DNA of 38,431 bases from Alistipes sp. (lineage in GTDB: Bacteria > Bacteroidota > Bacteroidia > Bacteroidales > Rikenellaceae), in assembly GCA_017451685.1 (NCBI GenBank), contig JAFTNV010000007.1:1-38431 (forward strand). The letters are read 5' to 3'. Shown one piece after another: positions 9,125 through 16,726 of the stretch. The translations under genes and the position numbers were made by a program. The notes beneath the pieces were generated by a model. That model was not told where the DNA came from, made no database searches, and saw only the letters and a program-made list of their open reading frames with translations. Each line of letters begins with the position of its first letter. Position 1 is the stretch's first letter.

Positions 9125-10516
9125 ATGATTACTATGAAACTAAATAGATTTTTTGCATTAGTGGCCATCGCTTTCTTGGCCGTTGGCTGTTACGAAAAGC
9201 ACGAGATGGTCGCTCCTCGCGAGTTGTATACCGATAACTCGTTTGAGGATATGTTCCCCGAGGCTGAGCATATCACCATTGCGGAGCTTAAGCATGCCTA
9301 TGGTACTATATCAAACATGGGTGTAAATAATGATGGTTGGAAGACCACCATGTATAAGTTTGTCGGAGAGATTCCGAGTACTTGGGAGCCCAATGATGAA
9401 GATTATAAGCCAGAAGAGCATATTATCTTCGAAGGCGAGGATGTATACATCAAGGGTAAGGTTGTGTCGGATGATGATGCCGGTAATATCTATAAGTCGC
9501 TCTTTATTCAGGATGAAACATCGGGAATTGAACTGAAACTCAATAACAATGTAGGCCTTCGCTACAAGAGAGGCTCATGGGTATATGTACGCCTTAAGGG
9601 TCTTTGTCTTGGCAACTATCGTATGATGCTCTCGATTGGTGGCGCACCCTCGGAGTCGTATAATAAGGCTGGCAAGCATAAGTATTATGCCAACTCCAAT
9701 ATCGAGCTGCAAGATGTCGTGGATAGATACGTATTCCCCGGCGAGATGGCCGAGGAGGGATTGCGCGTTGGTACGTATGAGCAGTGGAAGAACGACCCTG
9801 CGAGTGTCGATATTATCACCGTTACACCCGAGAACTATGTAGAGGTATTCTCTCCTACTTCGGTTACACTCGAAGGCAAGTTTACCTCTTCATTTAGCAT
9901 GAATCAGCGCGAACTTATGTTTGGCCGCCAGATACGCTTCGAGGGGCTAGAGTGTCGCTATGCAGGTGTCCCTGCTCCTGTTTTCGATGCTGAGGGTAAC
10001 CTCACATACGACGAGGAGGGTAAACTTGTTACCTACACAAACCCTGCTATGAAGAATGGCTCGTATGATAATATCTACCCGAGCTGGTTGTATACCGATC
10101 CGGGCCAAGGTGTATCAAAACCATGGTATCACTGGGCCTTTAAGGAGGATATTACAGGTCGTAGCCTCTATGGCTCGGTACTCTTTGCCTATGATATGAC
10201 GTCGCTCAATGGTTCAGCAAATGGTGTGTATGCCTTACGCTCAAGCGGCTACTCGCGCTTTGCTCGTCAGAATGTATGTAAGGATGGCGAGAAGGCTACA
10301 ATCACAGCTATATATGGCATCTATGCACAGCGCTCGGACTATGCTGCTAATGACGATGACTGGGCGACGTATCAGCTGACGATTAACAGCCTCGCGGATA
10401 TAGTTTTCGAGAATGGCGACAAGGCGCTCCTTACGGACGAGCAGGTTGCAGCGCTTACAACGGAGGATATGAAGACTGTGCCTTGGATTGATGAGGAGGG
10501 CGAGTCGGAGATGTAA
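9125..10516 (+). CDS. DUF5689 lipoprotein, probable partner of the TonB receptor
   Basis: A 463-aa lipoprotein (Cys22 in LAVGC; the ATG at 9134 is an equally possible start, giving Cys19). It has the DUF5689 layout: an N-terminal segment with TIAELKHAYG, then an OB-like domain (about 108-168; VYIKGKVVSDDDAGNIYKSL, GIELKLNNN), then a beta-rich C-terminal half. DUF5689 proteins often sit directly behind non-SusC TonB receptors in Bacteroidetes, so a lid or ligand-capture role comparable to SusD is a fair inference. It is the last gene of the operon and is followed by two hairpins. Molecular function is unknown. Confidence 0.85.
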   Translation: MITMKLNRFFALVAIAFLAVGCYEKHEMVAPRELYTDNSFEDMFPEAEHITIAELKHAYGTISNMGVNNDGWKTTMYKFVGEIPSTWEPNDEDYKPEEHIIFEGEDVYIKGKVVSDDDAGNIYKSLFIQDETSGIELKLNNNVGLRYKRGSWVYVRLKGLCLGNYRMMLSIGGAPSESYNKAGKHKYYANSNIELQDVVDRYVFPGEMAEEGLRVGTYEQWKNDPASVDIITVTPENYVEVFSPTSVTLEGKFTSSFSMNQRELMFGRQIRFEGLECRYAGVPAPVFDAEGNLTYDEEGKLVTYTNPAMKNGSYDNIYPSWLYTDPGQGVSKPWYHWAFKEDITGRSLYGSVLFAYDMTSLNGSANGVYALRSSGYSRFARQNVCKDGEKATITAIYGIYAQRSDYAANDDDWATYQLTINSLADIVFENGDKALLTDEQVAALTTEDMKTVPWIDEEGESEM

Positions 10517-10527
10517 TTTCACGTGAC

Positions 10528-10549
10528 AATGGGTCATCTTCGACCCATT
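10528..10549 (+). terminator. small hairpin after the nuclease/TonB operon
   Basis: Perfect 8-bp arms AATGGGTC (10528-10535) and GACCCATT (10542-10549) with a 6-nt loop start 12 bp after the DUF5689 stop codon. It lacks a T-run and probably cooperates with the larger adjoining hairpin. Confidence 0.5.
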
Positions 10550-10550
10550 C

Positions 10551-10613
10551 CTTAAAGTAGGAGTCCTCGGGCTGTACGTTATGTACTATCCCGAGGACTC
10601 TTACTTTAAGCTT
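10551..10613. terminator. bidirectional terminator between convergent operons
   Basis: A very strong near-perfect stem (10551-10571 with 10590-10610, 18-nt loop) separates the plus-strand nuclease operon from the minus-strand ABC-F gene, whose stop codon lies at 10614-10616. A CTTTT follows on the plus strand. It should stop transcription from both sides. Confidence 0.8.
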
Positions 10614-12476
10614 TTACTCGTTGAGTTCCAACCAGCGCAGCTCCTTCTCGTCGATAAGGGAGATAATCTCCTCGATGCGCTTCGATACCTCGGTGAGGCG
10701 GTCGTAGGGTAGTGTGCCCGAGGATAGTTCGCCTTCGAGTGCCGTGCGCTCATCGCCAAGGGTTGCGAGGTCGGCTTCGAGTTGCTCCAACTCACGTTGC
10801 TCCTTGAACGACAACTTACGTTTTTCGCGCACCTGTTGCGGTTTAGCCTTGGGCGCGGCATTGCTGCGCTGCTCACTACGCTCCGTAGCCTCGCGCTCGC
10901 GTATATACTCGCGGTATTCGCTATACTGACCCACGAAGTCCTTGATGCGACCCTCGCCCTCGAAGACAAAGAGGTGGTCGACGCACTTATCCAAGAAGTA
11001 GCGGTCGTGCGACACGATGATGAGGCAGCCGCTGAACTCGCGCAGGTACTCTTCCAAGACGTTGAGTGTCATGATGTCGAGGTCGTTTGTCGGCTCGTCG
11101 AGGATAAGCATATTGGGGTTACGCATAAGCACCGTGAGCAAATATAGGCGGCGCTGCTCGCCACCGCTGAGGATGTCTACACGCTTATTGAAACTCTCGT
11201 GCGGGAAGAGGAAGCGATTGAGGAACGTCGTGGCCGATATAGTATGTCCGTCCGAGGCCTTGACAACCTCGGCAATCTCCTCGACACACTCCAAGACCGT
11301 TTGCCCCGCCTTGAAGCTTATGCCTCGCTGCGAGTAGTAGCCTATGCGCAGCGTCTCGCCTAACTCTATCGTGCCGCCATCGGGCGTGAGAGCGCCGGTA
11401 ATAAGGTTTAGGAAGGTACTCTTACCCACGCCATTGCGCCCCACGATGCCGAGGCGCTCGCCACGGTTGAACTTATACGAGAAGCCGTCGAGCATCTTGC
11501 GCTCACCAAAACGTAGCGACACATCCGTGCAGTCGATAATCTTACGCCCGAGGCGCGAGGTGGCAACATCTATCTCCACGCTATCCGTTGCGAGGTTGAC
11601 AAAGGCCTTATCCTTAAGGTCGTAGAAGGCATTTATGCGGTAGCGTGCCTTGCCTGTGCGGGCTTGTGGCGTGCTGCGTATCCACTCTAACTCGCGACGA
11701 AAGAGGTTGCGCGACTTATCTATCTCGGCCTGCATGTTTTGGTAGCGCTCCTCGCGCTTCTCGAGATACTGGGTATAGTTACCGCGGTAGGTGTATAGCC
11801 TGCCACGGTCTATCTCCATGATGGTGTTGCACACGCGGTCGAGGAAGTAACGGTCGTGCGTAACCATAAGCAGCGTGCAGCGCGAGCGTTGCAGGTAGCC
11901 CTCAAGGTACTCTATTATGTCGATGTCGAGGTGGTTTGTGGGCTCGTCCATGATAAGGAATTCGGCATTCTGCAACATCATACATGCCAGCGCCACGCGC
12001 TTGGCCTCACCTCCCGACAACTCGCCCATGGGCTGGTCTATGCGCTCGAGCTTGAGCGACGACAGCACCTGGCGTATATTCTGCTCTATGCTCCACGCCC
12101 CCGAGGCATCCATGGCGGCAATGGCACGCTCCAGACGACGCTCGTCACCCGAGGTGAGCGCCGCCTCATACTCGCCAATCTCGGGCGAGAGGTTACCCAT
12201 GCGTGCGTATACCTCCTCGAAGATTGTGCGCTTAGGGTCAAACGTGGTATTCTGGTCGAGGAAGGCCACGCGGATGTCCTTCATAAACTTTATATCGCCA
12301 CCACGGTCGGAGCTCTCGATGCCCGCAAGAATCTTCAACAATGACGACTTACCCGTGCCATTCGGAGCGACGAGGGCTATCTTGTCACCCTCGTTGATGT
12401 TGAAACTTATGCCCTCGAAGAGCACACGGTCGCCATAGGATTTCGATATGTTTTCTACCTGAAGGTAACTTGCCAT
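10614..12476 (-). CDS. uup: ABC-F family ATPase, Uup type
   Basis: This 620-aa soluble protein has two fused ABC domains and no membrane segment. Domain 1: Walker A APNGTGKSS (37-45), signature LSGGEAKR, Walker B FLIMDEPTNHLD. Domain 2: Walker A GRNGVGKST, signature LSGGEQRR, Walker B MLILDEPTNDLD. A linker lies between them, and a charged coiled-coil C-terminal domain of about 80 residues (FKEQRELEQLEADL) is typical of Uup rather than EttA. ABC-F proteins act on the ribosome or on DNA/RNA branched structures, not in transport. It starts 11 bp after the acetyltransferase and is the last gene of a five-gene minus-strand operon. An antibiotic-resistance ABC-F role is less likely given the C-terminal domain and conserved context. 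Confidence 0.9.
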   Translation of the reverse strand: MASYLQVENISKSYGDRVLFEGISFNINEGDKIALVAPNGTGKSSLLKILAGIESSDRGGDIKFMKDIRVAFLDQNTTFDPKRTIFEEVYARMGNLSPEIGEYEAALTSGDERRLERAIAAMDASGAWSIEQNIRQVLSSLKLERIDQPMGELSGGEAKRVALACMMLQNAEFLIMDEPTNHLDIDIIEYLEGYLQRSRCTLLMVTHDRYFLDRVCNTIMEIDRGRLYTYRGNYTQYLEKREERYQNMQAEIDKSRNLFRRELEWIRSTPQARTGKARYRINAFYDLKDKAFVNLATDSVEIDVATSRLGRKIIDCTDVSLRFGERKMLDGFSYKFNRGERLGIVGRNGVGKSTFLNLITGALTPDGGTIELGETLRIGYYSQRGISFKAGQTVLECVEEIAEVVKASDGHTISATTFLNRFLFPHESFNKRVDILSGGEQRRLYLLTVLMRNPNMLILDEPTNDLDIMTLNVLEEYLREFSGCLIIVSHDRYFLDKCVDHLFVFEGEGRIKDFVGQYSEYREYIREREATERSEQRSNAAPKAKPQQVREKRKLSFKEQRELEQLEADLATLGDERTALEGELSSGTLPYDRLTEVSKRIEEIISLIDEKELRWLELNE

Positions 12477-12487
12477 TGTATAGGGTG

Positions 12488-13006
12488 TTATAGTGTTTTA
12501 CTTATTCTAAGGTTTAGGTCGTAGGCAAGGCGCTCGCCACTCGCGTAGTGGATGATGCCCACGTAGGCGAAGCCCAACTTCTCGAGCATCGCAAGCATGC
12601 GTACGTTGCCTCGGTGAGTGTCGATGCGAAAGGCGTGAATATCGCCCCCGCGCGCCACATTCGCTGCATGGTGCATAAGTTCCATGGCAACGCCCCGACG
12701 ACGAGTGCCGCCCGCCACACATAGGCGGTGTACGACGACATAATCGTGCGGTGTGTGCCACATATCATCCTCTATTTGAAGGTATGCCTCCTCGCCCGTA
12801 AGGACGATGGCGGCGTAGCCTATCGCCTCGTTATCACTATCCGTGAGCACGTAGCCTATGCCACGCTCGATGTCGCTCTCTATAACACTGCGCGAGGGGT
12901 AGCCATCCTGCCACTGGTCGATGCCGAGGTCGCGTAACGATAATTGAGCATCGCCTACGATGCTCAATATCCTATCTATGTCGTATGTCGTGGCTTGGCG
13001 TATCAT
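12488..13006 (-). CDS. GNAT family N-acetyltransferase
   Basis: A 172-aa acetyl-CoA-dependent N-acetyltransferase. The fold is visible from MIRQATTYDIDRILSIV through YLQIEDDMW, the acetyl-CoA-binding loop RLCVAGGTRRRGVAMELM (consensus Q/RxxGxA) and the late helix GNVRMLAMLEKLGFAYVG. The frame is open up to 13387, but I place the start at the ATG at 13006. It overlaps the permease stop as ATGA and everything upstream is out-of-frame permease sequence. The 4-bp overlap implies translational coupling. The acceptor (amine, amino acid or protein) cannot be read from the sequence. Confidence 0.88.
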   Translation of the reverse strand: MIRQATTYDIDRILSIVGDAQLSLRDLGIDQWQDGYPSRSVIESDIERGIGYVLTDSDNEAIGYAAIVLTGEEAYLQIEDDMWHTPHDYVVVHRLCVAGGTRRRGVAMELMHHAANVARGGDIHAFRIDTHRGNVRMLAMLEKLGFAYVGIIHYASGERLAYDLNLRISKTL

Positions 13007-14187
13007 CGGCGTTGTGATATGTCGCGTATCTTGCGGTAGATGATTGAGAAGTTGAAGACGATGATTACCGCCGTGAGCACCACGCCAACGATGATGGCCG
13101 TAGTGGGCGAAGCCGACAGTGCGAAGCCCGCAATATCGGACAGGTGACCCATATATATGCTTTGTGCGACAGCGACAATGATGATGCTCAACACCAACAC
13201 CGAGAGGTTTAGCGCCAAGGTCATCATGTTGTACGGCATGGCCACGCGCGAGGGTGTGTAACCTATGAGCACAAGATTCTCCAACTTTGTGATGTTCTTT
13301 TGCAGGAGGAGGTATATGCTTAGCGTGAGAATTATTATCGACAAGATGCTGAAAATTACGCCAATGCCCACTATCACCGCAACACATACTTTAAGCAGGA
13401 ACAACGCCTTGCTACTCTCCGATGGCTTATCCTCGGCAGCATAGCCATGCTCCGCGAGGTAGCTCGTAACCTCGGGGGCTCCCGGGTTCTCCACCTCGAG
13501 AATTAGGCGTGTAGGCTCATCCGCATCAGCATCGGCATAGTAGCCATTTGCCCACGACATAAACTCCATAGGCACGAGGATGGTGTTCAGACGATCGGAG
13601 AAGCCTACGACACGCCCAACGTAGTCGTCACGGCGACCATTGCCACTAAGGCGTATACCGAGCTCCACGCGCTTAATCATATCCTCGGTAATCTGCGGTA
13701 GGTTTTGTGTCTGGCTGAAGCCGAAGTTGTAGAGATTGAGGTAGTTGCGCGGGAGGATGATGGGAATGGTGGCATCCCCTGGCTTAAACCTCCAGTCGCG
13801 ACTCGTGACATCGATAAAGTTGTCGGGCACAGCCTCGAAGAACATCATCGTCGAGAGGCGGCGGCCGTTGAACATGATGCTGCCGTCGACCTCGAATTGT
13901 GAGGCAGCAAAGAGACCGAGATCCACGACAAAGGGTTGCTCGCGGATGTCGGCGATGTCGTCGGCACAAAACGTGGGGGCACCGATGCCTACGCGCTCAA
14001 CGGGGCGCGTGACAATCATATACTCGTTGCCGATAAGCGACCTTTCGCCCGTAAGCATAGGCTTAACATCGCTATATATCTGCACGCCGGCGAGTATCAC
14101 GGCCATGCCTATAAGGTTGGCGGTGAAAAATACGGCAAGCTCAAAGATGCTTATGTGCTTGCGTAGAAGTTTCCATATAAGTCTCAT
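13003..14187 (-). CDS. FtsX/MacB-like ABC transporter permease
   Basis: A 394-aa inner-membrane permease with the type VII layout: one N-terminal membrane segment (about 15-35), a large periplasmic domain (about 40-262), then three C-terminal segments (about 265-293, 315-345, 350-385) and a basic tail. The ATG at 14187 overlaps the ATPase stop as ATGA; the frame could start at a GTG at 14193. With the ATPase it forms a mechanotransmission-type complex like MacB, LolCDE or FtsEX, moving energy across the inner membrane rather than translocating a solute. DUF4836, encoded just upstream, is a candidate periplasmic partner. The substrate is unknown. Confidence 0.82.
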   Translation of the reverse strand: MRLIWKLLRKHISIFELAVFFTANLIGMAVILAGVQIYSDVKPMLTGERSLIGNEYMIVTRPVERVGIGAPTFCADDIADIREQPFVVDLGLFAASQFEVDGSIMFNGRRLSTMMFFEAVPDNFIDVTSRDWRFKPGDATIPIILPRNYLNLYNFGFSQTQNLPQITEDMIKRVELGIRLSGNGRRDDYVGRVVGFSDRLNTILVPMEFMSWANGYYADADADEPTRLILEVENPGAPEVTSYLAEHGYAAEDKPSESSKALFLLKVCVAVIVGIGVIFSILSIIILTLSIYLLLQKNITKLENLVLIGYTPSRVAMPYNMMTLALNLSVLVLSIIIVAVAQSIYMGHLSDIAGFALSASPTTAIIVGVVLTAVIIVFNFSIIYRKIRDISQRR

Positions 14188-14828
14188 AAGCACAGGTGTT
14201 TGTCGTAGTCTATGTTCATGTGTTTGCCGATAGATGTGGCAATCACCGCAGCACCCTTCGTGGCGGCATCGCGCAGTATGATGTCGCGCATGATGTCGCT
14301 ATTGCGGTCGTCGAGATGCGAGATAGGCTCGTCCAAGAGGATAAATTCGTATGGCTGGCATAGCGCACGGATAAGGGCTACGCGCTGCTGCTGGCCGTAG
14401 GACATCCTGTCGATGCGCGAGTGTAGCTTATCGCCTATGCCCAACTCCTCGAACCATGCCACAATTTGCTTCGTGGTCTGCGTGTGGGTGAGGTTGTTCT
14501 TCACCTCCACATTCTCCAGTGCCGTAAGCTCGCCAAAGAGTCTTAGGTCTTGGAATAGGATGCTTATATGGCGTTGGCGTATCGTGCTCCACCTGTCGGC
14601 AGATAGGGTAGCGACATCCTCACCATCGAAGAGTATCGTGCCGCGGTAGTCGCCACGCTGACCATAGAGGTAGCTGCACAGCGACGATTTACCCGTGCCC
14701 GAGGCCGCCTCAATGAGGTAGCGCTTGCCACGCTCAAGACTCACCTCCGTTGCCCAAATGTCGGAGTGGAGATCTCTGCGCGAGGCGAAAATCTCCGGCA
14801 CGACATTAGATAGCGTTATTTTATCCAC
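14184..14828 (-). CDS. ABC transporter ATP-binding protein with altered H-loop
   Basis: This 214-aa protein is a MacB/LolD/FtsE-like ATPase. Walker A is ASGTGKSS (42-49), the Q-loop is ILFQDLRLFGE, the signature is MSYGQQQRVAL (142-152, replacing LSGGQ) and Walker B is FILLDEPISHLD (162-173). At the H-loop, where relatives have THD, this protein reads TSI (Ser199), so the histidine that senses the gamma-phosphate is missing. The protein ends soon after, which fits the small FtsE/LolD class. It starts 14 bp after the DUF4836 stop and overlaps the permease gene by ATGA. It probably still binds ATP; whether it hydrolyses normally is uncertain. Confidence 0.87.
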   Translation of the reverse strand: MDKITLSNVVPEIFASRRDLHSDIWATEVSLERGKRYLIEAASGTGKSSLCSYLYGQRGDYRGTILFDGEDVATLSADRWSTIRQRHISILFQDLRLFGELTALENVEVKNNLTHTQTTKQIVAWFEELGIGDKLHSRIDRMSYGQQQRVALIRALCQPYEFILLDEPISHLDDRNSDIMRDIILRDAATKGAAVIATSIGKHMNIDYDKHLCL

Positions 14829-14842
14829 AGTAAACGAGAGTG

Positions 14843-16537
14843 TTATAGGTTCTGCATAATCTCACCCACGAGCGTAGGCATGAATACATCGACAATCTGC
14901 TTTAGAGCGTTTGTCTGCTCATCCTTGAGGACGATGACAATCTCCGCCTCCGTGAGGCTTGGCTGCGAGAGGTAGATGTAATCGCACATGTCGACATATT
15001 GCGCGTACATATCTCTTACAACGTAGTCCATGTCGTTCATAAGCATCTTGTTTGCAGCCTCGATATAGCTGTAATCCATGAGGTTGTCCACATCGACAAC
15101 AACATACGAATAGCTCTTCTCGACATAGGGAAGCCAATCGGCATCGGCAACAGAGCCATGCTTACGGTCGTACGTGGTATTTATGCCGGCATGGAAGACA
15201 TTATCATCCTGGCCTATAGAAATATCGAAGCCCGAGAACGTGCCGTAGTAATGGTTGCTGTCCTGACGATGGAGGAGGCCTACGGTGAACTGTCCGAGGT
15301 TAGATATTATGTAGTTATCCGTAACATCAATTATTGCAGATGCAGCGATGCTCCTAAACGAGGCGTTTGTGTGGTATTCATCGTAGAAGTTATCGTAGTA
15401 GCTGTCATAGTCACCCTCGATATCCTCGATGGCAAGCGTGAGATCACCATTGATGCTCTCGATAGCATCACACGCAATGCCCGCAATCATATTCACCTCG
15501 AAGGTGTTGTACTCCGACTCGGTGAAGTACTTGCTCGCAAGAAGAAGCTCGATGGCCTCGGCATAGCGCTTGCCGTTCATGCCTATGTTGGCAACGATGG
15601 CTGCATCCTCGCTGATGTAGTCGAGGTGCTTGTTATTCGTGCGCTTGGCTATGCCCTCAAACTCCGTGGTGTCGATGCCGTTGACCGTAGTGCGCAGGAC
15701 GACGTGCCCGGGCTCGAAGGTTAAGGAGATGATGGCGTTAGCATCCTCCTTGACGTATGCGGCATAGGTGTTGAGCAGGTCTAAGGTCTCCTCAATCTCC
15801 ACAATGCTATCCTCGTAGTATGAGTCCACCATGGCCATCTCCTCGTATTCGGCCTTCGTCGTCTCGAGCACCTGGCGCAACATGCTCATGCCCTTATAGC
15901 AGTTGGCATAGATGGCTATGTCACTGCTCCCGAAGATGCTGAGGTTGCTTATTGGGCGCTTAAGAGCATCCGTCGCCTCCTTCGTGGTAACCTCGCCTGA
16001 GGTGTTCGACACAACGACAAGATGCTTGTTGTTATACGCTGCAATAGCCTCTCTGTCAAGGCGTATAATGCGGTTGTTGCCATCGCGCTCAACAACAAGA
16101 GGCTCGTTGCCATCCTGCTCCATCATAAACGACATCAGAGCGATAGTCTTGTCGACATTCGCCACATCCTTAACATCGACAACGAGAACGAAGCCTCCCT
16201 CCTCGTTGAAGTATGCGTATGCGGGCTTCTCGATGTTAAGGCCCGTGGTGCTAAGGTCGGTGATGATATTCGAGGCATGGTCGCCATGCGAGCGCTCGGT
16301 GATGGCCGACGACATCATCGTAGCCAGGAGCTTACGGTTGCTGGCGTCAATATGCTCATTGAAGGCCCCCTTCGTGGCGAGCTGGTCTATGTTGATATAC
16401 GCAACCATAAGGTTGTCAGACACTTTGTGCTGCGGCACCTCCGACGAGGCGCTATCGCTGCCACATAGTTTTACGATGGCAAATGTCACTGCCGCAGCTG
16501 CGACGACGCCCATACAAGCAAAAATCCACTTTTTCAT
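14843..16537 (-). CDS. DUF4836 family envelope protein
   Basis: This 564-aa Bacteroidetes protein has a basic N-terminus and one hydrophobic segment (about 3-24, MKKWIFACMGVVAAAAV), with a Cys in KLCG that is not a good lipobox. It is therefore probably a membrane-anchored periplasmic protein. The body is rich in acidic and aromatic residues and shows the DUF4836 pattern of an internally duplicated fold (DNLMVAYINIDQLATKG early; FEPGHVVLRTTVNG in the middle). The start at 16537 is preferred over 16552 because it gives a clean signal. It is the first gene of the operon with an FtsX-like ABC pair, suggesting joint work in the envelope. No enzymatic motif was recognised. Confidence 0.75.
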   Translation of the reverse strand: MKKWIFACMGVVAAAAVTFAIVKLCGSDSASSEVPQHKVSDNLMVAYINIDQLATKGAFNEHIDASNRKLLATMMSSAITERSHGDHASNIITDLSTTGLNIEKPAYAYFNEEGGFVLVVDVKDVANVDKTIALMSFMMEQDGNEPLVVERDGNNRIIRLDREAIAAYNNKHLVVVSNTSGEVTTKEATDALKRPISNLSIFGSSDIAIYANCYKGMSMLRQVLETTKAEYEEMAMVDSYYEDSIVEIEETLDLLNTYAAYVKEDANAIISLTFEPGHVVLRTTVNGIDTTEFEGIAKRTNNKHLDYISEDAAIVANIGMNGKRYAEAIELLLASKYFTESEYNTFEVNMIAGIACDAIESINGDLTLAIEDIEGDYDSYYDNFYDEYHTNASFRSIAASAIIDVTDNYIISNLGQFTVGLLHRQDSNHYYGTFSGFDISIGQDDNVFHAGINTTYDRKHGSVADADWLPYVEKSYSYVVVDVDNLMDYSYIEAANKMLMNDMDYVVRDMYAQYVDMCDYIYLSQPSLTEAEIVIVLKDEQTNALKQIVDVFMPTLVGEIMQNL

Positions 16538-16569
16538 ATTGATATAAAACATTATAATTTATCGTAGCA

Positions 16570-16577
16570 CAAATATA
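16570..16577 (-). promoter_or_regulatory. -7 element for the DUF4836-ABC operon
   Basis: On the minus strand TATATTTG matches TAnnTTTG, 33 bp before the ATG at 16537. No TTTG lies at the ideal distance (a TTTG at 16590-16593 is only 12 nt away), so strength is uncertain. Confidence 0.5.
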
Positions 16578-16630
16578 CGCATAATTTTTCAAATTATATC
16601 ACCTATGTTAATAAACATCTGTTTCGAACG

Positions 16631-16657
16631 AATAGGTATTCGTACCTATTGTTTTTT
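16631..16657 (+). promoter_or_regulatory. perfect palindrome overlapping the cysteate-synthase promoter
   Basis: Arms AATAGGTA (16631-16638) and TACCTATT (16643-16650) pair perfectly around TTCG and are followed by GTTTTTT. The right arm overlaps the TTG -33 box (16649-16651). It may be an operator for a dimeric repressor/activator or, if transcribed from further upstream, an attenuator/terminator with a UUCG loop. Confidence 0.5.
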
Positions 16658-16679
16658 ACGCGAAAAAAGATTAAATTTG
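16649..16679 (+). promoter_or_regulatory. promoter of the cysteate synthase-manA-luxR operon
   Basis: TTG (16649-16651), a 20-nt spacer and TAAATTTG (16672-16679) form a Bacteroidetes promoter 48 bp before the ATG at 16727. It is divergent from the DUF4836 promoter. Confidence 0.65.
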
Positions 16680-16726
16680 CACGATAAAACAGAACTTACT
16701 GTGAGTAAAATCATATAAACTTAGAT

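Noticed and set aside
13007..13387. N-terminal extension of the GNAT gene
   Set aside because: The frame upstream of 13006 is out-of-frame permease sequence rich in His, Arg and Cys; the ATGA overlap and MIRQAT start fit GNAT proteins.
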